This document shows positions 1-5,705 of a stretch of 7,488 bases of DNA, piece by piece. How positions within the stretch are numbered: position 1 is the first letter of the stretch; each line of letters opens with the position of its first letter. The stretch spans positions 1 through 7,488 of the forward strand of contig JAUWXI010000018.1 of the NCBI GenBank assembly GCA_030616435.1, in the 5' to 3' direction. The position numbers were made by a program, and so were the translations under genes. The notes under the pieces were generated by a model. That model ran no database searches, was not told the DNA's origin, and saw nothing but the letters and a program-made list of their open reading frames with translations. Origin of the DNA: Candidatus Parcubacteria bacterium (GTDB taxonomy: Bacteria > Patescibacteriota > Minisyncoccia > Minisyncoccales > JAUWXI01).

Positions 1-333
1 GATTACAGATTCGGATCTATCCAAAAAGAAGAGTTGCCAAGCCTAAAGTACACAGTTTATATTTTGAGTAACCCCGAGTTGATAAAAGGCATTCCAGAAT
101 TAAATCCTAAAAAATATGGAATTATTGTAAAAACTGTACCTATCAGTTATTCCAATAACACCGATGTTGTTTTTAATGGCTACGTTCCTGCAAAAACAGG
201 TCTTTTGCTTCCCGATTTGGAAGGAATAGATACACTTGAAAAGCAAATTTCAACTGCCTGTCAAAAAGGAGGAATAGATCCCACTAAAGAACATATATTA
301 ATATATCGTTTTAGCGTGAAGAAATATACCTAA
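1..333 (+). CDS. AMMECR1-family protein, C-terminal fragment (5' end outside window)
   Basis: The reading frame is open from base 1 to the TAA at 331-333, so this is the end of a gene entering from the left. A TTG at 34 lies inside the domain and is unlikely to be the true start. The 110 visible residues follow the C-terminal half of the AMMECR1 domain: DYRF...KEELPSL, then an ILSNPELI strand (family: SVLSPPEPI), then PKKYGIIVKT, a TGLLLPDLEG block, an ISTACQKGGI helix and a final IYRFSV strand. About 15-20 extra residues rich in Ser, Asn and Val separate the KYGIIVK and TGLLLP blocks. The diagnostic RGCIG motif would lie upstream. AMMECR1 proteins are cytosolic; in prokaryotes they often sit with Memo and radical-SAM proteins, and their activity is not firmly established. 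The next gene starts one base after the stop, which implies co-transcription. Confidence 0.85.
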   Translation, partial: DYRFGSIQKEELPSLKYTVYILSNPELIKGIPELNPKKYGIIVKTVPISYSNNTDVVFNGYVPAKTGLLLPDLEGIDTLEKQISTACQKGGIDPTKEHILIYRFSVKKYT

Positions 334-334
334 T

Positions 335-2260
335 ATGTACATTATAGATGTCATTCCCTTAACAAAAATTCCTCTTCCCTTTCCTCAAATGCTGACCTAC
401 TTTTCAAAAGAAGGGGCAAATAGGGGCTCTTTAATTTTAGTTCCAATTTCAGGTAGGAAAGAGAAAGCTATTGTTTTAAATTGTTCAGGGATTGAAGAAA
501 GAAAATTAGAAATAAAAAGGAAGGCTTTTAAATTAAAGAAGATAGAAAAAATCCTCTCCCCTACTCCTTTGATTTCAGAGCCACAAATGGAACTTGCCTT
601 TTGGATGCACAAATTTTATTTGACCTCTTTGGGCCCCGTCTTGAAATTATTTTTACCAAAAACTTTTATTAAAAGGAAAAAACCAATGAAAATCTCAAAA
701 GTTAAATCTCAAATCTCAAAGACAAAAACTCAAAAGCCTCTACTCTTGTGGGGTAAAGATCGAATGAAGTTTTATTTTAAAGAAGTAGAAAAGGTTTTTA
801 AAAAGAAAAAACAGGTGCTCCTTTTACTCCCAGAAATTCAAGATATAGAGAAATTCATGACTCAAATAAAAGAAGTTGCTTTCTGGCATGGAGGGTTGAA
901 GATATCGGTAGAATTGAAGGAATGGGAAAAAATTAGATCAGGCAAAGCAAAACTCATAATTGGAATGAGGTCTGGAGTTTTTGCTCCATTTCAAAACCTA
1001 GGATTAATCATTCTCGAAAAAGAAGAAAATCCAGCTTTCAAGTCCTGGCAGCAACATCCGAGATATGATGCAAAAGAAGTAGCTTTAAAATTAGCTGAAA
1101 TGACAAAAGCTAAAATAATCTTAGGAAGCGCTTTACCTTCAGTCGCATCTTACTACAAAGCAAAAACTGGTAAATATAAATTGATAAGCCCCAAAGCCAT
1201 ACAGTCATACAGCCGTAAAATTAAAATTGTTGATATGAGAGAGGAAATCCGAAAGGGAAATTACTCTATTTTTAGTGAAGACCTTGAATATGAGCTAAAA
1301 AAGGTTTTAAAAGAAAAAAAGAGAGCTATTTTGTTTTGTAATCGAAGGGGGATGGCAACCTATATTTTCTGTCAAGATTGTGGATGGATTGCTAAATGCG
1401 AAAATTGTAATGTACCAATGGTCTATCACAAAAATTTAAAATTAAAGAATGAAAAATTGAGAGAGGCGTTAATTTGTCATCACTGTGGCACAAAAAAAGA
1501 TCCTCTAATAGTTTGTCCTAATTGTAAGGGCCATAGATTAAAATATTCTGGAATTGGAACTCAAAAGGTAGTCCAAGAATTGAAGAAGTTGACTCCAAAG
1601 ATCAGAATTTTTAGACTTGATTCTGATATAGCTCCTAGAACAGAAGCTCAAAAGAAAATTTTTGAAGAGTTTTTAAAAAGTAAAAGCAGTGTTCTGGTTG
1701 GAACTCAAATTTTCTTGAAGTTTTCAGGCCTTCTAAAAAAACCCCTGGCTTTAGTTGGAATTACCTCTTCTGATCAGTTTTTTAATTTACCTGAGTTTAA
1801 GGCAGCAGAAGTAGCTTTTCAAACCCTCTACAAGCTTGAAATCTTTGGTAAAAAACTGATAATTCAAACCTACAACCCCAAGACTCCGTGTCTACAATTT
1901 TTCAGAGAAAGAAATGTTGAAGCATTTTTTGAAAAAGAAATCCAGGCCAGAAAAGAGTTTTCTTACCCCCCATTTTCTGAGATAATAAAATTAAGTTTTG
2001 TTCATAAGAATCTTCAGAAAGCTGAGAAACAAGCTCAAGATTTTAAGAAAAAATTAGAAAAATTAGGCGCTACACACCCCTCTTTACTCACGACTCAGAT
2101 ATTAGGTCCTATACCAGGATCTATCCCAAAAGTAAAAGGAAAATATATTCAGCATATAATCTTAAAAGTAAAAAATGAGAAATCTGAAGTTAAAGATTTA
2201 ATTTTGGAAAATATTCCAAAGAATTGTGAAGTTGATGTTAATCCTCAATCTTTACTTTAA
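335..2260 (+). CDS. priA: PriA-family primosomal protein N' with degenerate helicase motifs
   Basis: 641 residues (E. coli PriA has 732). PriA recognises stalled forks and reloads the replicative helicase. Visible parts: N-terminal 3'-DNA-binding region (1-105); helicase lobe 1 (about 135-290) with LLLLPEI (162-168), GMRSGVFAPF (210-219) and GSALPS (264-269); lobe 2 with CNRRGM (335-340), GIGTQKVVQEL (406-416) and LVGTQ (454-458); and a C-terminal domain with RKEFSYPPF (539-547). Eight cysteines (346, 349, 355, 358; 381, 384, 394, 397) match the two PriA zinc sites in spacing. The ATPase residues are gone. The P-loop is shortened to WGKDRMK (139-145), the DEEH box reads EKEE (228-231), and the QVAGRAGR arginine-finger motif is absent, replaced by YKLEIFG (499-505). 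Lysine-rich inserts occur near 119-135 and 366-378. I infer a structural role or an inactive ATPase. The ATG sits one base after the preceding stop, with no Shine-Dalgarno site. Confidence 0.9.
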   Translation: MYIIDVIPLTKIPLPFPQMLTYFSKEGANRGSLILVPISGRKEKAIVLNCSGIEERKLEIKRKAFKLKKIEKILSPTPLISEPQMELAFWMHKFYLTSLGPVLKLFLPKTFIKRKKPMKISKVKSQISKTKTQKPLLLWGKDRMKFYFKEVEKVFKKKKQVLLLLPEIQDIEKFMTQIKEVAFWHGGLKISVELKEWEKIRSGKAKLIIGMRSGVFAPFQNLGLIILEKEENPAFKSWQQHPRYDAKEVALKLAEMTKAKIILGSALPSVASYYKAKTGKYKLISPKAIQSYSRKIKIVDMREEIRKGNYSIFSEDLEYELKKVLKEKKRAILFCNRRGMATYIFCQDCGWIAKCENCNVPMVYHKNLKLKNEKLREALICHHCGTKKDPLIVCPNCKGHRLKYSGIGTQKVVQELKKLTPKIRIFRLDSDIAPRTEAQKKIFEEFLKSKSSVLVGTQIFLKFSGLLKKPLALVGITSSDQFFNLPEFKAAEVAFQTLYKLEIFGKKLIIQTYNPKTPCLQFFRERNVEAFFEKEIQARKEFSYPPFSEIIKLSFVHKNLQKAEKQAQDFKKKLEKLGATHPSLLTTQILGPIPGSIPKVKGKYIQHIILKVKNEKSEVKDLILENIPKNCEVDVNPQSLL

Positions 2261-2262
2261 TT

Positions 2263-2826
2263 ATGATTTCCTACAACGAATTAGAAAAAGGAACAAGAAT
2301 TCTCTTTAAAGGTGAGCCTTCTGAAATAGTTGAAGCTAAGCCTCTTTTTAAAGGAAGGGGGCATTCTGTTTTGCAAGCGAAAATAAAAAATTTAATCACG
2401 GGCACTATTATCTCAACAACTTTCCATCCTTCAGATACTTTCAAAGAACCTGAAATCTCAAAAATCAAATTAAAATATTTATATTCCTATAGAGACTCTT
2501 ACTTTTTTTGCGAAAAGGATAATCCTTCAAAAAGATTTGAGTTTAAGAAAGAGCAGATTGGAAAACCTGCTGAATTTTTGAAAGAAAATCAAATTGTCGA
2601 AGGAATAATTTTTGAGAAAAGATTGGTTAATCTCTCTTTGCCAATAAAAGTTGAGTTACAAGTTCTTGAGGCTCCTCCGGTAATAAAAGGCCAAAGTGCT
2701 CAAGCTGGAACAAAACCTATCATTTTAGAAACTAGAGCCAAAATAAGCGTCCCCCTCTTTATTGAGAAAGGAGATATAATTGAAGTTAATACTGAAACTG
2801 GTGAATATGTAAGAAGAACAAGTTAA
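2263..2826 (+). CDS. efp: Elongation factor P
   Basis: 187 residues, the usual EF-P length. EF-P binds next to the P-site tRNA and relieves ribosome stalling at consecutive prolines. The N-terminal KOW-like domain (1-62) carries the loop KPLFKGRGHSVLQAKIKNL (26-44). The central OB domain spans about 65-125, and the C-terminal OB domain ends with PLFIEKGDIIEVNTETGEYV (164-183), close to the family signature. The loop-tip residue is Arg32, where E. coli has the beta-lysylated Lys34. EF-Ps with an arginine tip are rhamnosylated by EarP in Pseudomonas-type bacteria, but the flanking bases of this loop (GRGHS) are not the usual PGRGGAF. No modification enzyme is visible in the window. The ATG lies two bases after the priA stop and has no Shine-Dalgarno site, so translation may be coupled to priA. 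Confidence 0.95.
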   Translation: MISYNELEKGTRILFKGEPSEIVEAKPLFKGRGHSVLQAKIKNLITGTIISTTFHPSDTFKEPEISKIKLKYLYSYRDSYFFCEKDNPSKRFEFKKEQIGKPAEFLKENQIVEGIIFEKRLVNLSLPIKVELQVLEAPPVIKGQSAQAGTKPIILETRAKISVPLFIEKGDIIEVNTETGEYVRRTS

Positions 2827-2842
2827 TTCTTTTAAAAAAATT

Positions 2843-2870
2843 AAAAGGAGCTGTTCATTCAGCTCCTTTT
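2843..2870. terminator. Bidirectional intrinsic terminator between efp and degV
   Basis: A perfect 10-bp stem, AAAAGGAGCT (2843-2852) with AGCTCCTTTT (2861-2870), closes an 8-base loop. T-rich sequence follows it on both strands. It lies 16 bases after the efp stop and directly after the end of the minus-strand DegV gene, so it can end both convergent transcripts. Confidence 0.85.
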
Positions 2871-2874
2871 TAAT

Positions 2875-3723
2875 TTATACCGACAGTACCCATGCAGCAC
2901 CTAATACTCCAGGCCCTGCATGAGAAGAAAGCCCACCTCTTGTTTCAATGACCCAAATTTCTTCTTTTGGGAACCCAGCTTTTTCTGCTAGGATTTCTGC
3001 GAATCGCTCTGCTATTTTTGGTCTTCTGGTGTGTATTATGCCTAAATACTTCAAAGGACCAGACTTTGCGACACTATTGGCTATTTTTTCTAGAGCTCTC
3101 CTTCTGCTTCTGGCACCTCCTAGGAGTGATGGAATTATAGATCCTCTCTTATTGATCGTTAGAATGAGTTTAAACTTGAAAAACTTTCTCCCTTTTTCAA
3201 GTATAGAGATTATCCCATTCACCCGGCCCCCTTCCTTTAAATAAGCAAGCGTTTCCATCATAAATTCCAAACGACTTGCTCTTCTTATTTCTTCTACTAG
3301 GGCAAGGATTTCCTTCACACTCCGTCCTTCCTGAGCAGCTTTCGCTGCTTCCAAAACCTGGAAACCTAATCCCAAGGAGAGAAACCGGGAATCAACAACA
3401 AAAACCTTTTTAACCTCCTTGGAAGCAAGACAGGCAGAATTAAAGGTCCCGCTGTGTTTTTCAGTAACAGTAGGGCAAATTATTGCTGAACCATCTGCTG
3501 TAAGTTTCTTAAAAACCTTTTGGAAATCTCCAGGTGAAGGTTGCGAGGTTTTGGGATAAGGGGGAGGAGTTCCTACTAATTCCCAGAATAGATCCGGGTC
3601 GGGATCCTCATAAGACTTATCTCCAATCACCACTTTAAATCGTACCACACTAATTTTCATTTGCTCACAAATATCTTGAGGAATGTCGGCACCACTGTCG
3701 GTTACTATGTGTACCTTAGTCAT
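2875..3723 (-). CDS. DegV family protein (FakB-like fatty-acid-binding protein)
   Basis: 282 residues, typical for DegV proteins, which are cytosolic and hold one long-chain fatty acid. Partners called FakB present it to the kinase FakA; other members have no proven role. Visible signatures: IVTDSGADIP (6-15), YPKTSQPSPGDF (56-67), HSGTFNSA (90-97), VVDSRFLSLGLG (109-120), LAYLKEGGRVNG (159-170) and SSHAGPGVLG (266-275). The conserved TSQ and SGT segments are where the carboxylate is bound in known structures. The ATG is preceded by AAAGGAGGG (minus strand, bases 3729-3737) at good spacing, which fixes the start. No fakA is in view, so entry into phospholipid synthesis cannot be claimed. The gene is convergent with efp and divergent from the signal peptidase gene. 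Confidence 0.93.
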   Translation of the reverse strand: MTKVHIVTDSGADIPQDICEQMKISVVRFKVVIGDKSYEDPDPDLFWELVGTPPPYPKTSQPSPGDFQKVFKKLTADGSAIICPTVTEKHSGTFNSACLASKEVKKVFVVDSRFLSLGLGFQVLEAAKAAQEGRSVKEILALVEEIRRASRLEFMMETLAYLKEGGRVNGIISILEKGRKFFKFKLILTINKRGSIIPSLLGGARSRRRALEKIANSVAKSGPLKYLGIIHTRRPKIAERFAEILAEKAGFPKEEIWVIETRGGLSSHAGPGVLGAAWVLSV

Positions 3724-3784
3724 TTTTACCCTCCTTTTAAAAATTTAAAGAACTTCTTTAATTAAATCTTCCAGTAGTGTTTTT

Positions 3785-3925
3785 TTAAATTGGCTTGATT
3801 TTTTTAATAAAACTAATTCCTTCAAGTTTTAATCTTCTTTTTTGTTCTTTCCAACTTCCCAGGGAATAATTTTTTGCCAGAAAGCCACCTGCTTTTACTC
3901 TAGCTTCATTTGGTTGGTTTATCAA
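3785..3925 (-). CDS. Possible small ORF, 46 residues, unrecognised
   Basis: On the minus strand a frame opens after a TAG and runs to a TAA at 3785-3787. From a TTG (3923-3925) it would encode 46 residues. It contains NEARVKAGGFLAKNYSLG and KEQKRRLKLEGISFIKKI, is basic, and has mixed, protein-like composition. I do not recognise it. Against it: no ATG in frame, no Shine-Dalgarno site at usable distance, and short length. In favour: it lies on the same strand and directly upstream of degV, downstream of a possible promoter at 3988-4016, and its codons look like those of neighbouring genes. It could also be the remnant of a larger gene. Confidence 0.25.
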   Translation of the reverse strand: MINQPNEARVKAGGFLAKNYSLGSWKEQKRRLKLEGISFIKKIKPI

Positions 3926-3935
3926 GTTTTTCTGA

Positions 3936-3968
3936 TGTCCTACCTTTGTCCTACTTCTGTCCTATCTT
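3936..3968. repeat. Three-copy tandem repeat, period 11
   Basis: TGTCCTAC, TGTCCTAC and TGTCCTAT begin at 3936, 3947 and 3958, each followed by three pyrimidine-rich bases. On the minus strand this reads as TAGGACA three times at 11-base phasing, about one helical turn. It lies inside the probable 5' leader of the degV transcript. Confidence 0.8.
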
Positions 3969-3987
3969 TTTCCTCCTCTTCATTTTT

Positions 3988-4016
3988 ACTTTAAAACTTT
4001 TTTATAAAAAAGTCAA
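3988..4016 (-). promoter_or_regulatory. Candidate sigma-70-type promoter for degV
   Basis: On the minus strand TTGACT (bases 4016-4011) and TAAAGT (3993-3988) are separated by 17 bases. Transcription would start near 3981 and give a leader of roughly 250 bases before degV, including the TAGGACA repeats and the small ORF. Confidence 0.4.
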
Positions 4017-4029
4017 AGCTGAGAGGTAA

Positions 4030-4039
4030 TGTGTACACA
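4030..4039. promoter_or_regulatory. 10-bp palindrome upstream of the sipW promoter
   Basis: TGTGTACACA is a perfect palindrome ending 13 bases before the -35 box of the signal peptidase promoter. A regulator site is possible, but a palindrome of this length can occur by chance. Confidence 0.25.
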
Positions 4040-4052
4040 CTAGTAAAGGCTC

Positions 4053-4081
4053 TTGACATTTCTTGCTAATTTTGTTATTAT
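4053..4081 (+). promoter_or_regulatory. Sigma-70-type promoter of the signal peptidase gene
   Basis: TTGACA (4053-4058) and TATTAT (4076-4081) lie 17 bases apart, close to the bacterial housekeeping consensus. The leader would be about 45 bases long. Confidence 0.8.
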
Positions 4082-4118
4082 TTAAAATAATATCGGAGGA
4101 TAGAAACTTTTTGAATAA

Positions 4119-4128
4119 AAAGGAGGTG
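4119..4128 (+). promoter_or_regulatory. Shine-Dalgarno site fixing a TTG start
   Basis: AAAGGAGGTG is a near-perfect anti-16S match, with its GGAGG ending six bases before TTG at 4133. It decides that the signal peptidase gene begins with TTG rather than a later ATG. A weaker GGAGGA at 4095-4100 precedes a TTG in another frame. Confidence 0.85.
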
Positions 4129-4132
4129 TACT

Positions 4133-4663
4133 TTGAAAAAATTCATAAAAGTTTTAGAATGGGTAGGCACGTTCATGCTGGCGATAGCGGTCTTGCTGGT
4201 AGGTTTTATGTTCATTGGCCCAATATTTGGATGGGAGACCCATCCGGTTCTTTCGGGCTCAATGGAGCCAGCTTTGAAGGTAGGAGAAGTAATATTAACC
4301 AAGCCGGTGAAATTGGAAGAGATTGAAATAGGAGATATTATTACCTTTCAGACCGGCGAGCAGGGTGAGCAAACGGTAACTCACCGAGTGGTAAATATTA
4401 TTGAAATTGATGAAAAACCCTACTTTCAGACTAAAGGAGATACTAACGAAGAGCCGGATTCAAATCTGGTTTCTTCCGAAGGAGAAGAAATAAGGAAAGT
4501 AGTTTTTCATATTCTTTATCTTGGGTTTGCAGCCCAATTTACGAAAAACAACTTTCTAATTCTTGTTGGAATCCCGGCCTTGATTCTGATTGGAATATTC
4601 GGTCGGGACTTCTGGAAAGGGATTTTAGAGATGAAAGAAAAAAGAAAAGAAAAAAGCCACTAA
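4133..4663 (+). CDS. sipW: SipW-type signal peptidase I (S26B, ER/archaeal type)
   Basis: 176 residues, membrane protein. It should remove signal peptides on the outer face of the cytoplasmic membrane. Features: N-terminal membrane helix (about 8-30); SGSMEP (41-46) with catalytic Ser43; VTHRVV (82-87) with His84; TKGDTNEEPD (100-109) with Asp103; a second membrane helix (about 139-157); and a Lys/Glu-rich cytosolic tail. A His instead of the Lys general base places it with the SipW/Sec11/archaeal branch, not the LepB branch. In Bacillus, SipW matures TasA and TapA. Here the next genes encode proteins with SipW-type signal peptides, so the context agrees with the motif assignment. The start is TTG with a very strong Shine-Dalgarno site. 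The gene has its own promoter and terminator, so it is expressed separately from its substrates. Confidence 0.92.
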   Translation: MKKFIKVLEWVGTFMLAIAVLLVGFMFIGPIFGWETHPVLSGSMEPALKVGEVILTKPVKLEEIEIGDIITFQTGEQGEQTVTHRVVNIIEIDEKPYFQTKGDTNEEPDSNLVSSEGEEIRKVVFHILYLGFAAQFTKNNFLILVGIPALILIGIFGRDFWKGILEMKEKRKEKSH

Positions 4664-4681
4664 TCCTAAATAAGGTGGCCA

Positions 4682-4726
4682 AGATAAAAAGGGACAGTCT
4701 TATGATTGTCCCTTATCTCTTATTTT
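4682..4726 (+). terminator. Intrinsic terminator after sipW
   Basis: AAGGGACAGTC (4689-4699) pairs with GATTGTCCCTT (4704-4714), with one G-T pair and a TTAT loop. AGATAA/TTATCT can alternatively extend the base of the stem. T-rich sequence follows (4715-4726). Confidence 0.8.
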
Positions 4727-4758
4727 AAAGTTATTAATAAAGAATTCTGTCCAGGGTC

Positions 4759-4787
4759 TTGACAAGGGTTTTTGAGTGTGTTAAACT
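4759..4787 (+). promoter_or_regulatory. Promoter of TasA-like gene 1
   Basis: TTGACA (4759-4764) and TAAACT (4782-4787) with a 17-base spacer. The identical pair recurs at 5911-5939. The start of transcription would fall near 4794, giving a leader of about 175 bases. Confidence 0.75.
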
Positions 4788-4795
4788 TTTCTATA

Positions 4796-4856
4796 TTGGA
4801 GGGCTTGTTGCTAAAGCTTTAGCTAAGGCAGCGAGAAAACAAACTTCCAATTTTTT
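4796..4856 (+). promoter_or_regulatory. 5'-terminal leader hairpin with T6 tract, copy 1
   Basis: TTGGAGG (4796-4802) pairs with CTTCCAA (4844-4850), one pair being G-U. Inside, TTGTT (4805-4809) pairs with AACAA (4838-4842), and GCT/GGC (4810-4812/4827-4829) can close the inner loop. TTTTTT (4851-4856) follows directly. The hairpin begins a few bases after the expected transcription start. It resembles an intrinsic terminator or attenuator; a protective 5' hairpin is the alternative. Confidence 0.55.
4805..4832 (+). repeat. Small hairpin-like repeat, copy 1
   Basis: TTGT-TGCT, then AAAGCTTTAGCTAA, then GGCA. It is related to copies at 5957-5984 and 6852-6880. The core AAGCTTTAGC is constant, while the flanking four or five bases differ but stay complementary. 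Confidence 0.5.
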
Positions 4857-4909
4857 AGTACTTTTCATCTTAAAAAAGGAAAGAGATTGAGAGTAAAGAA
4901 AGTAATGAC

Positions 4910-4927
4910 AGTAAGGAAAGACTTACA
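4910..4927 (+). promoter_or_regulatory. Second leader hairpin, copy 1
   Basis: GTAAG (4911-4915) pairs with CTTAC (4922-4926) around the loop GAAAGA. The second unit has GTAGG/CCTAC at the aligned place, an A-T to G-C exchange that keeps pairing. Confidence 0.5.
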
Positions 4928-4969
4928 TAATCTAGTAAAAGAGAAAAAGAAAAACAGAAGGAGAGAAAA

Positions 4970-5692
4970 ATGAAAAAGATATTAATATCTTTGCTAAGCC
5001 TGATTCTAGTAATCGGCTTAGTTGGATTAGGCGCTTTCGCCTATTTCAGCGACACCGAGACAAGCTCAGGCAATGTTTTCACTGCCGGAACGCTGGATTT
5101 GAAGGTTGATGGCCAGGACGGCATCTCGCAGAAGATTTATCTAACTAATCTAGAGCCTGGGGACACTGGTCGCTCTGTAATAGGGTTGAAGAATATCGGG
5201 ACTCTAGGAAATTACTTGACCCTCAGTGGCGGCTGGTCACTTGTAGAGGCAGATGGGACTGAACCAACCGGCTTTGAATTTACCCACGATGTTAGTGCTA
5301 ACGAATTTGCCAGTACCATCCATATCACCTTAATGGTGTATGCAGTGGATAGCAATGATAACGGCCAGCTTGACCAGGAAGAGATAGATGCAGCCCTAGC
5401 ATGGCCTGGGACTGGCTGTGATTACATTGATGGACCAGACGATGATATGTATGACTATTTTGGTAATAAGAATGGCATGAGTGACCTCTATGATTTCTGC
5501 AAGTTCTTCCATGCCCCACAAGGAGCAGTAACCACTTGGGATGGTGATGGGTTCTTTGTGTTTGACTGGGAGTTCATGCCTGACCCAGCTAATTGGATGG
5601 GGAATGTCAATGATACTAGCATTACCGATGACAACGACTTCCAAGCAGATGGTGTCGAGTTCGAGTTAGTGTTCAAGCTCTGGCAAAACTAA
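4970..5692 (+). CDS. TasA/CalY-like secreted protein 1 with SipW-type signal peptide
   Basis: 240 residues. Lys-Lys and a hydrophobic helix (4-22) lead to AFA at 22-24 and then YFSDTETSSGNVFTAGTLDL (25-44), the hallmark start of SipW-processed TasA/camelysin proteins. Cleavage after Ala24 is likely. NLEPGD (60-65) and NIGTLG (75-80) match the TasA-family strands. TasA subunits form biofilm fibres by donating an N-terminal strand to a neighbour; the same role here is inference. Residues 125-190 form an acidic insert with an EF-hand-like loop (127-138: DSNDNGQLDQEE) and two cysteines (150, 177). The C-terminal strand reads GVEFELVFKLWQ (228-239). No anchor or sorting signal is seen. AAGGAG (4958-4963) stands six bases before ATG. 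The first 133 bases are almost identical to the next gene, whereas the rest is unlike it. Confidence 0.85.
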   Translation: MKKILISLLSLILVIGLVGLGAFAYFSDTETSSGNVFTAGTLDLKVDGQDGISQKIYLTNLEPGDTGRSVIGLKNIGTLGNYLTLSGGWSLVEADGTEPTGFEFTHDVSANEFASTIHITLMVYAVDSNDNGQLDQEEIDAALAWPGTGCDYIDGPDDDMYDYFGNKNGMSDLYDFCKFFHAPQGAVTTWDGDGFFVFDWEFMPDPANWMGNVNDTSITDDNDFQADGVEFELVFKLWQN

Positions 5693-5705
5693 AGACCAAT
5701 CCTAG

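Larger units (their letters stand above)
3724..4132. other. Intergenic region between degV and the signal peptidase gene
   Basis: About 400 bases lie between two divergent genes. The stretch contains a degV-side promoter candidate, a period-11 tandem repeat, one possible small minus-strand ORF, a 10-bp palindrome (TGTGTACACA, 4030-4039) and the plus-strand promoter and Shine-Dalgarno site of the signal peptidase gene. I see no tRNA or other recognisable RNA gene. Confidence 0.6.
4664..4969 (+). other. Gene-free interval between sipW and the first TasA-like gene
   Basis: This stretch holds the sipW terminator, the promoter of the next gene and that gene's structured leader. No further ORF or RNA gene was recognised in it. 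Confidence 0.7.
4758..5102 (+). repeat. Duplicated promoter-leader-signal peptide block, copy 1
   Basis: Bases 4758-4921 align without gaps to 5910-6073 with about ten differences. After a 28-base length difference in the lower leader, bases 4970-5102 align to 6150-6282 with a single difference. The block covers the promoter, 5' leader, Shine-Dalgarno site, signal peptide and the first residues of the mature protein. Confidence 0.95.

Noticed and set aside
335..2260. priA as a pseudogene
   Set aside because: There is no frameshift or internal stop, and zinc ligands and domain motifs are kept, so an intact but ATPase-deficient protein fits better than decay.
2948..3244. Plus-strand frame opposite degV
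   Set aside because: The minus-strand protein matches DegV along its whole length, so this is its shadow.
3951..3983. Ten-codon basic ORF starting with ATG on the minus strand
   Set aside because: It would begin at the predicted transcription start without a ribosome site, and its length is expected by chance.
4063..4326. Plus-strand frame overlapping the start of the signal peptidase gene, preceded by GGAGGA
   Set aside because: It lies mostly inside the well-supported sipW gene in another frame and has no family-like sequence; the stronger Shine-Dalgarno site belongs to the TTG at 4133.
4805..4822. Tiny TTG-started leader peptide (TTG TTG ... TAG) after GGAGG in the TasA-like leaders
   Set aside because: Only four or five codons with poor spacing to GGAGG; the bases are better explained by the hairpin.
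5325..5676. Several minus-strand frames opposite TasA-like gene 1
   Set aside because: Composition rich in His, Ser and Pro with no motif; they are mirror frames of the real gene.
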